Below, one piece after another: positions 11,875 to 21,410 of a stretch of 64,000 bases of DNA. This stretch comes from Buchnera aphidicola (Aphis helianthi) (GTDB lineage: Bacteria > Pseudomonadota > Gammaproteobacteria > Enterobacterales > Enterobacteriaceae). Location: assembly GCF_005083845.1 (NCBI RefSeq), contig NZ_CP034894.1, positions 62,001 through 126,000 on the forward strand. Reading direction: 5' to 3'. The notes under the pieces are model-generated. The model was not told where the DNA came from. It worked only from the letters and a program-made list of their open reading frames with translations, and searched no databases. Position 1 is the stretch's first letter. Every line of letters starts with the position of its first letter. The position numbers and the translations under genes were made by a program.

Positions 11875-13287
11875 ATGAAAGTTAAAACTCGTTTTGCTCC
11901 TAGTCCTACTGGAGATTTACATATCGGTAGTATTCGAACCGCTTTATATTCTTGGTTGTTTGCGCGTCATTATAATGGAAAATTCATACTTCGTATAGAA
12001 GATACTGATTTTCAAAGATCTAAATCATTTTCAGTTCAATCTATTTTCCAAGGATTAAAATGGTTGGGATTAGATTGGGATGAAGGTCCTTATTTTCAGA
12101 GTAAAAGATTAGATCGATACAAAGAAGTAATTGAAATTATGTTAAAAACAGGAAACGCTTATAAATGTTTTTGTTCACCAAAAGAAATAGAACAAGAACG
12201 TTTTAAACAACTTTGTGAAGGCAAAAAACCACGTTATACTGGAGTTTGTAGAAATTTAAAAAATAAATATAACATTAATAAAAAATATACAATACGATTT
12301 AAAAATCCCAATTCTGGAATAGTAACATTTGAAGATAAAATCAGAGGACAGATTACTTTTGATAATATGGAATTAGATGATCTTATAATTCAGCGTTCAA
12401 ATGGAATTCCTACTTATAATTTTTGTGTCGTAATAGATGATTTAGATATGAATATTACACATGTAATTCGTGGAGAAGATCATATTAACAATACGCCTCG
12501 TCAAATTAATATTTTGAAATCTTTAAAAGCACAAATACCTGTTTATGCACATGTTTCTATGATATTAAATGAAAATGGAAAAAAATTTTCTAAAAGAGAT
12601 AATTCTGAAAATATTATTGAGTATTATAATAAAGGTTTTTTACCAGAAGCATTAATTAATTATATAATACGATTAGGTTGGTCTCACGGTAATCAAGAAA
12701 TTTTTAGTCTTTTAGAATTAAAAAAATTGTTTAATTTAGATTCTATTAGTAAATCGGCTAGCGCTTTTAGTATAAAAAAACTATTATGGTTAAATAAATA
12801 CTATATTAATAGTTTGCCATTGAATTATATTTCTAATATTTTAAAAGATTATATGAAACACGAAAATATAAATATAGAAAGTGGACCTAATTTAGAATCT
12901 TTATTACATTTGTATAAAAACCGTTATCATACCTTGAAAGAAATGGCCTGTGCTTTTAGATTTTTTTATGAAGAATTTAAATGTTTTGATATAAAATCTG
13001 CTAATAAATATTTAGTTTTAAAAAATTTTTATATTTTAAAAAAAATTTATAATAAAATACAAAAATTTTCTTTTTGGCAAATTGAAACTTTGTCTGAATT
13101 TATTAATAATCAATCTATAGAATTAAATGTTAAGATAAAAGAAATAAGTATGTTATTACGAGTAGTATTAACAGGAAATATATCTTCACCGAATATAAGT
13201 TCTGTAATGTTTTTACTTGGAAAAGAAAAAACTTTATTTAGATTAAAAAAATCGATGAGTTTTATAGAAAAAAATAGAAAATTCTAG
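11875..13287 (+). CDS. gltX: Glutamyl-tRNA synthetase
   Basis: GltX charges tRNA-Glu with glutamate. I start at the ATG at 11875, where [13 protein letters not shown] matches E. coli and AAGGA lies 5 bases upstream. This gives 470 residues (E. coli 471). The open frame extends 11 codons further without similarity. It is a class I synthetase: the HIGH-type signature is HIGS in [10 protein letters not shown] and the second signature is KFSKR. The zinc-binding cysteines of the E. coli enzyme are kept (CFC, then C in TGVCRN), but the histidine ligand after the last cysteine is an asparagine. The tRNA-Lys and tRNA-Val genes upstream are on the other strand. Confidence 0.96.
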   Translation: MKVKTRFAPSPTGDLHIGSIRTALYSWLFARHYNGKFILRIEDTDFQRSKSFSVQSIFQGLKWLGLDWDEGPYFQSKRLDRYKEVIEIMLKTGNAYKCFCSPKEIEQERFKQLCEGKKPRYTGVCRNLKNKYNINKKYTIRFKNPNSGIVTFEDKIRGQITFDNMELDDLIIQRSNGIPTYNFCVVIDDLDMNITHVIRGEDHINNTPRQINILKSLKAQIPVYAHVSMILNENGKKFSKRDNSENIIEYYNKGFLPEALINYIIRLGWSHGNQEIFSLLELKKLFNLDSISKSASAFSIKKLLWLNKYYINSLPLNYISNILKDYMKHENINIESGPNLESLLHLYKNRYHTLKEMACAFRFFYEEFKCFDIKSANKYLVLKNFYILKKIYNKIQKFSFWQIETLSEFINNQSIELNVKIKEISMLLRVVLTGNISSPNISSVMFLLGKEKTLFRLKKSMSFIEKNRKF

Positions 13288-13385
13288 AGAAAATAGTTTT
13301 TTTCAAATCTTAATAAAATTAAATTTTTTTCTATTTTTTCAACGATTTACTTTTTAAGATAAACAGCACTTTATAGAAAAATAAA

Positions 13386-13414
13386 TTGACAGAATTCATG
13401 TGTTTTTATATTGT
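13386..13414 (+). promoter_or_regulatory. Sigma-70 promoter of tRNA-Ala
   Basis: A perfect -35 TTGACA and a TATTGT -10 are spaced by 17 bases. The -10 ends about 9 bases before the mature tRNA-Ala 5' end, so transcription would start almost at the tRNA itself. Confidence 0.75.
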
Positions 13415-13423
13415 AATAATTTT

Positions 13424-13496
13424 GGGGCTATAGCTCAGTGGGCAGAGCATTTGCATGGCATGCAAAATGTCAGCGGTTCGATTCCGCTTAGCTCCA
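13424..13496 (+). tRNA. tRNA-Ala(GGC)
   Basis: A 73-base cloverleaf with acceptor GGGGCTA/TAGCTCC. The third pair is G3-U70, the identity element of alanine tRNAs. The anticodon stem TTTGC/GCAAA closes a loop with GGC. The T-arm is AGCGG/CCGCT. CCA is not encoded. Confidence 0.97.
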
Positions 13497-13566
13497 AAAA
13501 AATAAATAATTTTTTAAAATTTAAATATTATTTTTTAGATAAATTTAATATTTTTAATCAATATAC

Positions 13567-13597
13567 ATGCTGTGCAAAATTAAAATCAGCACAGCAT
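13567..13597. terminator. Bidirectional terminator between tRNA-Ala and fliE
   Basis: A perfect 9-bp stem ATGCTGTGC/GCACAGCAT with a 13-base A-rich loop, followed by TTT on the plus strand. It lies between the convergent tRNA-Ala gene and fliE and could end both transcripts. Confidence 0.7.
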
Positions 13598-13603
13598 TTT
13601 AAA

Positions 13604-13909
13604 TTAAATCTGTTGACTCATTATTTCTTTGTAAGCTGATATAACTTTATTTCTAATTTGAATAGCTAATTCTATAGAAATAGAAGATTTTTGTAAATTT
13701 ATCATTACGTCATTTAAAGACATAGAAGATGGATTTAATTCAAATTTTTCAATATTTTTTTTCGCATTATTTTGAATATTATTAATTTCGCCTAATGCTT
13801 TTTGAAAAAATTGAACAAAACTATTAGATTTTTTGATGTTTTGTGTTTTTTCATCTAAAAAATTAATCTTGGTATAAACGTTTTGATTATGAATATTATC
13901 AATAACCAT
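13604..13909 (-). CDS. fliE: Flagellar hook-basal body protein FliE
   Basis: FliE joins the MS ring (FliF) to the proximal rod and is among the first substrates of the flagellar export apparatus. It is 101 residues (E. coli 104), with the conserved C-terminal helices around LNDVMINLQKSSISIELAIQ and VISAYKEIMSQQI. It is transcribed away from fliF, as in enterobacteria, with a 175-base divergent region between them. Its presence shows that the rod base is kept. Confidence 0.95.
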   Translation of the reverse strand: MVIDNIHNQNVYTKINFLDEKTQNIKKSNSFVQFFQKALGEINNIQNNAKKNIEKFELNPSSMSLNDVMINLQKSSISIELAIQIRNKVISAYKEIMSQQI

Positions 13910-14084
13910 ATTTTCCTCTAGAATTTTTACTATGACTTTTTAAATAATATCATATCTTTTATAAATATAAATTATAAAGATAAATATTTTATGTTATAGA
14001 TAATTTATTAGGAAATGTTTGTAAATTAAATTTAATTGTTGCTCAATTTATAGTTAAGATTATCTACTAGATTAGGAAGATATC

Positions 14085-15749
14085 ATGAATTTTAGTAATA
14101 TAGAAGAATCAATTTCAGAAGAGAAAAAAAAACTTAATAACTTTCTATCTTATTTTTTTAAAAACGCACGTGTTTTAATAATTTTGTTGGTAATAGCAGT
14201 AATTACTACAATTTCAGTTTCTATGTGGAAAAAATCTTCTGATTATCAAGTTTTATATAATAATCTATCTACTGAAGATGGGGAATTTGTTTCTGATTAT
14301 TTAAATCAAATGAAAATTCCTTATCAATTTTCAGAAGATTCTGGAAAAATATTAGTTCCAAAAAATAAAGTACATGATTTACGCTTATCTTTGTCAGAAC
14401 AAAAAATACCCCGTAGCGGAATCGGTTTTGAAATTTTAGATAAAGAGAAATTTGGGATTAGTCAATTTAATGAACAAATTAATTATCAACGTGCTTTGGA
14501 AGGTGAGTTGGCACGTACTATAGAAAGAATAAATATTGTAAAAAGTGCAAGAATACATATAGTGATGCAAAAAAATTCTTTATTTTTACAAGATAAAAAA
14601 AAAGCATCAGCTTCAGTTATCTTAAGTTTAAAAGCTGGATCTAAATTAAATTCAAGTCAAACAAATGCTATATTACATTTAATATCTAATAGTATATCTG
14701 ATTTATCCGTAGATAATATAACTATAGTTGATGAATTTGGTAAGTTATTAAATAATTCTTCATTAGTATCAGATCAAATAAATGATGCTAAATTAAAATA
14801 TTCTGAGCAGGTCGAATTAAGATACGCTAATAAAATTCAAAGTATTTTAGAACCATTATTTGGATTTGGAAATGTACATGCTCAAGTAACTGCTCAAATT
14901 GATTTTAATTCTCAAGAAAAAACACAAGAACAATATGAACCTAATGCAAACTATAAGGATCAGTCAATACGTTCACATCAAACTACTATTAATGATAATA
15001 TAAAAAGTAAAAAAGAAAAAGATCATAGTAATACGTTTCCTCAAAGTAATTCATTTAATACTAATAGTAGTAAAACTAAAAAATATAATTTAAATCAAAC
15101 TAATGAATCACTGAAAGATAGTATTATGAGTTCTAATTCTACGATTAATCATGATGATACAATTAATTATGAATTAAATCATACTTTATCGCATGTAAAA
15201 ATGAATATGGGAGAAGTTAAAAGATTATCTGCTGCAGTGGTAATAAATTTTATTAAAGATAAAACTGGAAAATCAGTGCCTTTAAATATAGAACAAATAA
15301 AAAATATTAAACGTTTAGTATGTGAATCAATAGGTTATTCTAAGATTAGAGGTGATAGTATACATATAATTAATGAATCTTTTGCACAAAATAATAAAAA
15401 TACTTATATTAAACTTAATAATTTTAATCAATCTAATATTTTTAATGCTTTTTCAATTTTTATACCATGGTGTATTTTAGCTTTATTTTTGTTATATTTT
15501 TTAAAAAAATATATTTTTTCTTTTTTTAAAAATACGGGTCAAGATAAAAAATTAGATAAGAAGAATATTAAAAAAGCAATTATAAATTCTAATGAAAATG
15601 AATTAGCTAATAATGTTGAAAAAAAAGTTTTGAAAAATTTAAATAATGAAAATACAGATAATTTAATTCATCAAATTTGTAATATATCTAATCAAAATCC
15701 ACGTGTTGTAGCGTCGATTATTCGTCAATGGATGAGTGATAAAAAATGA
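14085..15749 (+). CDS. fliF: Flagellar MS-ring protein FliF
   Basis: FliF builds the inner-membrane MS ring that houses the export gate and carries FliG. It is 554 residues (E. coli 552). The first membrane helix lies near residues 26-46, ring-building motifs follow (for example LYNNLS and YQRALEGELARTI), then a long Asn/Ser/Lys-rich periplasmic linker near 280-360. A second helix lies near residues 457-475, before a basic cytoplasmic tail that ends in the FliG-binding segment with NPRVVASIIRQWM. It overlaps fliG by 4 bases (ATGA), so the two are translationally coupled. Confidence 0.97.
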   Translation: MNFSNIEESISEEKKKLNNFLSYFFKNARVLIILLVIAVITTISVSMWKKSSDYQVLYNNLSTEDGEFVSDYLNQMKIPYQFSEDSGKILVPKNKVHDLRLSLSEQKIPRSGIGFEILDKEKFGISQFNEQINYQRALEGELARTIERINIVKSARIHIVMQKNSLFLQDKKKASASVILSLKAGSKLNSSQTNAILHLISNSISDLSVDNITIVDEFGKLLNNSSLVSDQINDAKLKYSEQVELRYANKIQSILEPLFGFGNVHAQVTAQIDFNSQEKTQEQYEPNANYKDQSIRSHQTTINDNIKSKKEKDHSNTFPQSNSFNTNSSKTKKYNLNQTNESLKDSIMSSNSTINHDDTINYELNHTLSHVKMNMGEVKRLSAAVVINFIKDKTGKSVPLNIEQIKNIKRLVCESIGYSKIRGDSIHIINESFAQNNKNTYIKLNNFNQSNIFNAFSIFIPWCILALFLLYFLKKYIFSFFKNTGQDKKLDKKNIKKAIINSNENELANNVEKKVLKNLNNENTDNLIHQICNISNQNPRVVASIIRQWMSDKK

Positions 15750-16741
15750 CTTTAAATGGTACTGAGAAAAGTGCACTTTTATTAATGTCAATAGGATCTG
15801 ATCAAGCGTCAGAAGTGTTAAAGTATTTAACTCCTTTTGAAGTTCAAGAATTGGTTACTTCTATGGTTAATATTAATCAGTGTTCTAATACAATATTAAA
15901 TAAAGTATTAACTGAATGTTATGATATTTTTATGAAAAATAACAATTTAGTTTATAATAATAATGAAGAATATATATCTGATATGTTAACTAAAGCATTA
16001 GGTGATAAAAAAGGCAATATTTTATTAAGTGATGCATTAGAAGTAAGAAATATTAAAATGTGTATTGAATCTCTTAATTCAATGAAACCTGATAAATTAG
16101 CTTCTTTATTAAAAGAAGAACATACTCAAATTATTACAACTATACTTGTATATTTAGATAAAAATCAATCAGCTCAAATTTTATCTTATTTAAGTAAAGA
16201 ACAACGTACTGAAATTATAATAAAAATTGCTGAATTTAATGGTATTGAAGAAAAAACATTTATTGAATTAAAAAATATTGTTAATAATTTATTAGAAAAG
16301 AAAAAATTTGCTTTTTCAAATAAAGGAGGTATTAAAACTGTTGCTAATATTTTAAGTTCTATGAAGATAGAAAATGAAAAATATTTATTAGAAAAAATCA
16401 AACTTTCTAATAAAGAATTATCTAATAAAATTATTAAACAAATATTTTTATTTGAAAATATAGTAAATGTTAATGATGATATTATTAAATGTTTAATAAA
16501 TTATATAGAAGAAGAAAAATTGTATATTGCACTTCAAGGTACTAGTAACATCATAAGAAATAAATTTTTTAGCAATATGGATGAAACAAAATCAACAAGA
16601 TTATTACTACTTCTAAAGAAAAAATCTTATATTTCTAATATTGCTATAGAAAATGAACAAAAATTAATTTTGATGATGATTAAAAATATTTTAGATCATG
16701 GTATATTTTCGCTAGAAAATTTAGGAAAATATTATGTCTAA
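15746..16741 (+). CDS. fliG: Flagellar rotor/C-ring protein FliG, torque residues lost
   Basis: FliG sits on the MS ring and, in motile bacteria, its C-terminal charged helix meets the MotA stator. It has 331 residues, the same as E. coli, and the N-terminal and middle domains align without difficulty. The C-terminal domain keeps its fold signature ENEQKLILMMIKNIL. However, all five E. coli torque residues (K264, R281, D288, D289, R297) are replaced at the same numbers by Q264, T281, L288, L289 and S297. The torque helix reads TRLLLLLKKK. The protein probably serves only as a structural platform for the export apparatus. It overlaps fliH by 8 bases. Confidence 0.96.
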   Translation: MTLNGTEKSALLLMSIGSDQASEVLKYLTPFEVQELVTSMVNINQCSNTILNKVLTECYDIFMKNNNLVYNNNEEYISDMLTKALGDKKGNILLSDALEVRNIKMCIESLNSMKPDKLASLLKEEHTQIITTILVYLDKNQSAQILSYLSKEQRTEIIIKIAEFNGIEEKTFIELKNIVNNLLEKKKFAFSNKGGIKTVANILSSMKIENEKYLLEKIKLSNKELSNKIIKQIFLFENIVNVNDDIIKCLINYIEEEKLYIALQGTSNIIRNKFFSNMDETKSTRLLLLLKKKSYISNIAIENEQKLILMMIKNILDHGIFSLENLGKYYV

Positions 16742-17402
16742 TTTAAATGTAAAAAAAGAATGGAAAAAATGGTATCCAGAAAAAATTGTTTTAAATAATC
16801 CAAAAAAAAATCATAATATTTTTTGGAATAAAAATGTTTTAAAAGAAACAGATTTTTATATTATTAAAAAAAATGAATTAATTAATCAACTGAAAAACTC
16901 AGATGAATTTGAACAAAATTCTTTTAATAGCAAATCAGATTTTTTAAAAATAAAAAAAAATCTTAAAGAAAAAGAAAAAAAATACATCTTACTAAACAGC
17001 AAGTTACAAGATTTATGTATAAATTTTGAATCTACAATTGCTGTATTTGAAAAAACGTTATTTTCACGTTTATTAAAGACTGTTTTAATAATTTCTTCTT
17101 ATATTATTGGTGAAAAATTTTTAATTAATAAATCAATTTTATTAAAAAAAATAAATAAAATTATTAAAGACGATAAATTTTTCTTAAATAAACCAAGATT
17201 AGTTATTCATCCTAGTAATAAAAAAATATTAGAAAAAATTTTAAAACAATCTATAAATAATAAATGGGAATTAGTTTGTAATAAGAGTATTGATATTAAT
17301 AGTTTTAAAATTGAATCTGATAATAGCAATATAGATTCTACTATTTATTCTAGATGGAAAGAAGTATATCGTGTTATTCTTAAAGAAGAGGAACATTTAT
17401 GA
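16734..17402 (+). CDS. fliH: Flagellar export ATPase regulator FliH
   Basis: FliH holds the ATPase FliI at the C ring and regulates it. The product is 222 residues (E. coli 228). It is poorly conserved and very lysine- and asparagine-rich. The N-terminal WKKWYPEKI resembles the FliH tryptophan region that docks to the export gate and FliN. The C-terminal half has the family fold (RLVIHPSNKKILEKIL and RWKEVYRVI). The call rests on position between fliG and fliI plus these segments. Confidence 0.92.
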   Translation: MSNLNVKKEWKKWYPEKIVLNNPKKNHNIFWNKNVLKETDFYIIKKNELINQLKNSDEFEQNSFNSKSDFLKIKKNLKEKEKKYILLNSKLQDLCINFESTIAVFEKTLFSRLLKTVLIISSYIIGEKFLINKSILLKKINKIIKDDKFFLNKPRLVIHPSNKKILEKILKQSINNKWELVCNKSIDINSFKIESDNSNIDSTIYSRWKEVYRVILKEEEHL

Positions 17403-18757
17403 AATTGAAATGTTCTGAATTATTTAAAAAAATTGATTTTTTTGAAAATAAGATTAATAATCTTTCAGATGTTATTACATATGGTTATGTAATTAGTATA
17501 AATGGTTTAATATTAGAAGTCATTGGTTTAAAAGCTCCTATTGGAGCTGAATGTATTATTGAAAGCATAATAGATGGTAAAATATTAAATATTTCAGCTG
17601 AAGTTGTTAAATTTAATCAAGAAAAAACGTTATTATTTTCTTTTCAAGAAACTTATGGTATTTTACCTGGTGCTAAAGTTGTTTTAAAAACATCTAAAAA
17701 TCTAGACATATTTAGTAAAAAAATTCCTTTAGGAATAAATTTATTAGGTAGAGTATTAAATGGTAAAGGTCAACCATTAGACGGACGTTCTGAATTAGAT
17801 CCAAAATGTTTTACTAGAATTAAAAAGAAATATATTAACCCATTAAGTAGAAAACCTATTCATGAAATCCTTGATACAGGAATACGTGCTATAAACGGAT
17901 TAATAACTATTGGGAGAGGTCAAAGAATAGGAATTTTTTCAAGTTCAGGAATTGGTAAAAGTATTTTACTCGGAATGATGGCGAAATATACAAAATCAGA
18001 TGTAGTAGTAATTGGATTAATTGGAGAAAGAGGAAGAGAAGTAAAAGATTTTATAGAAAATATATTAGGATCGGATGGATTATTAAATTCTGTAGTAATT
18101 GCTGCTCCAGCAGATCATTCTCCTTTATTACAAATTGAAGCTGCTTCATATGCTACAAGCATAGCTGAATATTTTCGAGATAAAGATAAAAATGTTTTAT
18201 TAATTATGGATTCTTTAACTCGTTACGCAATGGCTCAAAGAGAAGTTGCATTGTCTTTGGGCGAACTACCAGTTTCTAGAGGATATCCATCTTCTGTTTT
18301 TTCAAAAATTCCTATTTTAGTAGAGCGATCAGGAAATACAGATAATAAAGGATCTATTACTTCATTTTATACAGTTTTAACTGAAAACGAAGAAGAACAA
18401 GATCCTATTTCACATATTTGTCGTTCTATACTTGATGGTCATATTGTATTATCGCGTTATTATGCAGATTTAGGACATTATCCTGCTATTGATATCGAAT
18501 CTTCTATAAGTCGTGTTATGCCAGATATTATAACTAAATCACAATATTCAAAAGCTTGTTATTTTAAAAAATTAGTAGCTTCTTATCAAAGAAATAAAGA
18601 TTTAATTAACATTGGAGCTTATATTAAAGGAAATGATTTAATTTTAGATGATGCAATTGACAAGTGGCCAGACTTAGAAAAATTTTTACAACAAAAACAA
18701 TCAGAAAAAAGCAATTATTTAGTTTCTTGCGAAAAATTAAATAAAATATTTATTTAA
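17399..18757 (+). CDS. fliI: Flagellum-specific export ATPase FliI
   Basis: FliI is the F1-like ATPase of the flagellar type III export apparatus and helps unload substrates from chaperones. It is 452 residues (E. coli 457). The Walker A loop is SSSGIGKS, the Walker B strand is LLIMDSLTRYAMAQRE, and the family GERGREV motif is intact. Conservation is much higher than in the rotor proteins next to it, which suggests export is the activity under selection. It overlaps fliH by 4 bases. Confidence 0.97.
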   Translation: MKLKCSELFKKIDFFENKINNLSDVITYGYVISINGLILEVIGLKAPIGAECIIESIIDGKILNISAEVVKFNQEKTLLFSFQETYGILPGAKVVLKTSKNLDIFSKKIPLGINLLGRVLNGKGQPLDGRSELDPKCFTRIKKKYINPLSRKPIHEILDTGIRAINGLITIGRGQRIGIFSSSGIGKSILLGMMAKYTKSDVVVIGLIGERGREVKDFIENILGSDGLLNSVVIAAPADHSPLLQIEAASYATSIAEYFRDKDKNVLLIMDSLTRYAMAQREVALSLGELPVSRGYPSSVFSKIPILVERSGNTDNKGSITSFYTVLTENEEEQDPISHICRSILDGHIVLSRYYADLGHYPAIDIESSISRVMPDIITKSQYSKACYFKKLVASYQRNKDLINIGAYIKGNDLILDDAIDKWPDLEKFLQQKQSEKSNYLVSCEKLNKIFI

Positions 18758-18811
18758 ATTTTTTTATTTATATATTTATTAGTTGGTTTAAGATCTAATA
18801 GGAGATTTTTT

Positions 18812-19278
18812 ATGAAATTTAAAAAAAATTTATTTTCTATTTTAGAAAATATAGAGAAAACAAAAATAGAACAAAAAAAAAATCATATTAAAAATTTATA
18901 TAACCAAAAAAAAAACATATTGAACAACTAAATCTATTAATTAATTTTCGAAACGAATATATTAATAAATTAAATATTAAACTTAAATTAGGTATATGTA
19001 TAGATCAGTGGAAAATATATAATAATTTTATTCTTATGTTATATATTGCAGTGGAAGAAAATAATAATGTAATTAAGCAATATGAAAAAACAATTAATAA
19101 AAATTTAGATCAATGGTTTAAAAATCATGTTAAATTAAAAACTTGGAATTATTTAAATCAAAAAAATCAAATAGTGTTAAAAAAACGTAAAATTTTAGAA
19201 GAAAACATTATTAACGACGAATTTTCTCAATTTAAATTTTTTGAAAAAGGCAACTATTATAATGTTAAATCCTCTTAA
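18812..19278 (+). pseudogene. fliJ: Flagellar export chaperone-like FliJ, frame broken at a poly(A) tract
   Basis: FliJ is the coiled-coil stalk of the FliH-FliI ATPase. Starting from the ATG at 18812, which has GGAG upstream, the frame reads about 38 codons and then stops just after a run of ten A residues (18906-18915). The second part continues in the next frame to 19278 and has the family's basic coiled-coil character (HIEQLNLLINFRNEY, then QYEKTINKNL). One extra A would join them into a 155-residue protein (E. coli 147). No start with a ribosome-binding site is evident for the second part. RNA polymerase slippage on A-tracts, described for Buchnera, could rescue it. A sequencing error is the alternative. 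Confidence 0.85.
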
Positions 19279-20371
19279 TAATATAGTATTAAAACGAAAT
19301 ATTTCAGTCAGTTCAGATTATAATATTGCTGATTTTAATTTGTATCGATTTATTTTTAATGCATGTAAAAAAAAATTATTAAATAAAGAAATTAAATTTG
19401 ATAATATTTCAACGAAACATAAAACAAAAGATGATGAAAATATTATATCTACTAATTTTATAGTAAATAATTTATTAAATATTTTAAATACAAAAAATGT
19501 TAAGAATAACTTTTATATGCATAAAAATACTGAGAAAAAACAAAAAAAAAAATTACACGAAAATATTAAATTAACATCTCATATTTTTTTAAAAAATAAA
19601 GAAAAAATTAATAAAGAAGAAAATAATACAAAAGATAAAATATTTAAAAATAATGAAATGTTAAAAAATTTAAAATATATTAAAAACAAATATCGTTTAT
19701 CTTGTAATTATAATACTATTAATTTATTTAAAAAATCCTACAATGAAAGTATCTTCAATAAAATCAGTAATTTAAAAAATATACAAAATAAAAAAAATTT
19801 TATTAGAGATAATAAAAATTTTATGTATTTTAAAAATTATAAAAATAATATATCTGAAATATCTTCTTCTAAAAATATGAAGAACAATCAATATTCTATT
19901 TCTGAAATAAACTCTTTAAAAAAAATAAATGAAAAAAATTCCTTTAAATTAAATAAAAAATCAATTTTTGTTTTAAATAGCAAAGAAAATATTAAATGGA
20001 AACAAGCAATTAATCAACAAGTTTTATTATCTATTTCTAACAAAGAAAATAAAGCGGAAATACGTTTAAAACCAGAATATCTTGGTTCAATATATATAAA
20101 AATTAAAATGGAAAATGATAAAGCTAAATTAAAATTAATTTCTGATAATTTAGGAATTAAAAATTTTTTAAATAATTGTATACCATTTTTAGAATATTCC
20201 TTAATTAAAAATGGTATCTTTTTAAAAGATGTTAATATTTCTAGTACTTTTAATTTAGAAAAAAATAAAAATTTGTTTATTTCAGACAATTGTCATTTAA
20301 GCAAATCTAATATATTTAAAAAATTTTATAAAAATTTAAATCAAAAACAACTAATTGATATGTATGTTTAA
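19262..20371 (+). CDS. fliK: Flagellar hook-length control protein FliK
   Basis: FliK measures hook length and switches export specificity through contact of its C-terminal domain with FlhB. I start at the ATG at 19262, with AAAGG 11 bases upstream, giving 369 residues (E. coli 375). An in-frame TTG at 19241 is less likely. The first 250 residues are low-complexity Lys/Asn/Ile-rich sequence without recognisable motifs. The C-terminal FliK domain is clear: EIRLKPEYLGSIYIKIKM and later LIKNGIFLKDVNIS. The start lies inside the 3' end of fliJ. Sequence alone cannot show whether the ruler function survives. Confidence 0.9.
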   Translation: MLNPLNNIVLKRNISVSSDYNIADFNLYRFIFNACKKKLLNKEIKFDNISTKHKTKDDENIISTNFIVNNLLNILNTKNVKNNFYMHKNTEKKQKKKLHENIKLTSHIFLKNKEKINKEENNTKDKIFKNNEMLKNLKYIKNKYRLSCNYNTINLFKKSYNESIFNKISNLKNIQNKKNFIRDNKNFMYFKNYKNNISEISSSKNMKNNQYSISEINSLKKINEKNSFKLNKKSIFVLNSKENIKWKQAINQQVLLSISNKENKAEIRLKPEYLGSIYIKIKMENDKAKLKLISDNLGIKNFLNNCIPFLEYSLIKNGIFLKDVNISSTFNLEKNKNLFISDNCHLSKSNIFKKFYKNLNQKQLIDMYV

Positions 20372-20408
20372 ATTTTAAAAAATGTCTATTTAAAATTTTA
20401 ATTGCATT

Positions 20409-20430
20409 TAAAACTTATAAATAAGTTTTA
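20409..20430 (+). repeat. 10-bp inverted repeat between fliK and fliM
   Basis: TAAAACTTAT and ATAAGTTTTA form a near-perfect palindrome in the 100-base gap where E. coli carries fliL. It could be a weak terminator or RNA-stabilising hairpin before fliM; the U-tail is poor. Confidence 0.45.
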
Positions 20431-20471
20431 GAATAATTTAAAACCACTTTTACCTATAAGGTATATAATAA

Positions 20472-21410
20472 ATGGGAAAAAGTAATTATTTAAATGTTAT
20501 AAATAAAGAAACTAATAAAAAAGAAGAGATACTTAATATTTTAAGTGTAGATAGAATTAAAATATTAGAAAAAATTAATGAAAATTTTATAAAAAAAACA
20601 ATAACATATTTTTCAAAATTTATTAAAAATCATATAAAATTAAATTTTTTTTCTATTAAAGTAAATTCTTATACAGATAATGATACAGATATAAAATATT
20701 TATTTTCTAATGAAATAAAAATATCTAATTCAAAAGAACAATCTTTTATATTTTTTTCTGATAATTTATTATCTGTTTTTATAGATTTATTATTTGGAGG
20801 TAATGGAAATTATATAGAAAAAATTAATAAAGAAAGAAATATTTCATATACAGAAAAAATTATTTCTGAAAAACTTATGAAGTTAATTTGTACTGCTTAT
20901 TGTAAAGCTATTAAAAAATTTTATTCTATTGATATGAAAGTTATTAATATAAAAATCGTTGATATTAAAAAACTTTCTTATTTAAATCAAAATTATATAA
21001 CTAATTATTTTAATTTTAGTATAAATAATATAAGTATTTTTTTTAGTATTTTATTTCCTATTTCAATAATTGAAAAAAATTTTCAACAAATAAATTCTTT
21101 AAAAGTTAATAAACAATCTTTAATAAAAAATGTAAATTGTAGACAAGATATTGCTATTAGTAATTTATATGATGTTGAACTAGATGTTATTGTAAAATTA
21201 ATAATGTCTTCTAAAGTGAATTGTAACAGTTTATCTATAGGAGATATTTTAATGATTAAAAGCCCTGAAAAAGTACTTGCTTATATAGAAAAAATACCTA
21301 TATTTTTAGGTCACTATAAAAATTTTGATAAAAAATCAGTTATTTTTTTAAAAAAATTTATACATAAAAATTTAGATTTGAATAAATATGAGGAGTTTTT
21401 TAATGAATAA
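20472..21410 (+). CDS. fliM: Flagellar C-ring protein FliM lacking the CheY-binding peptide
   Basis: FliM forms the wall of the C ring together with FliN. It is 312 residues (E. coli 334). The middle domain is recognisable by LLFGGNG (the GGxG motif that contacts FliG) and the C-terminal SpoA-like domain by [12 protein letters not shown] and LSIGDILMI. The N terminus of motile enterobacteria carries a conserved LSQAEIDALL peptide that binds phospho-CheY. Here the N terminus is [18 protein letters not shown] with no such sequence. No fliL precedes it. AAGG lies 12 bases before the ATG. It overlaps the fliN start by 8 bases. Confidence 0.94.
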   Translation: MGKSNYLNVINKETNKKEEILNILSVDRIKILEKINENFIKKTITYFSKFIKNHIKLNFFSIKVNSYTDNDTDIKYLFSNEIKISNSKEQSFIFFSDNLLSVFIDLLFGGNGNYIEKINKERNISYTEKIISEKLMKLICTAYCKAIKKFYSIDMKVINIKIVDIKKLSYLNQNYITNYFNFSINNISIFFSILFPISIIEKNFQQINSLKVNKQSLIKNVNCRQDIAISNLYDVELDVIVKLIMSSKVNCNSLSIGDILMIKSPEKVLAYIEKIPIFLGHYKNFDKKSVIFLKKFIHKNLDLNKYEEFFNE

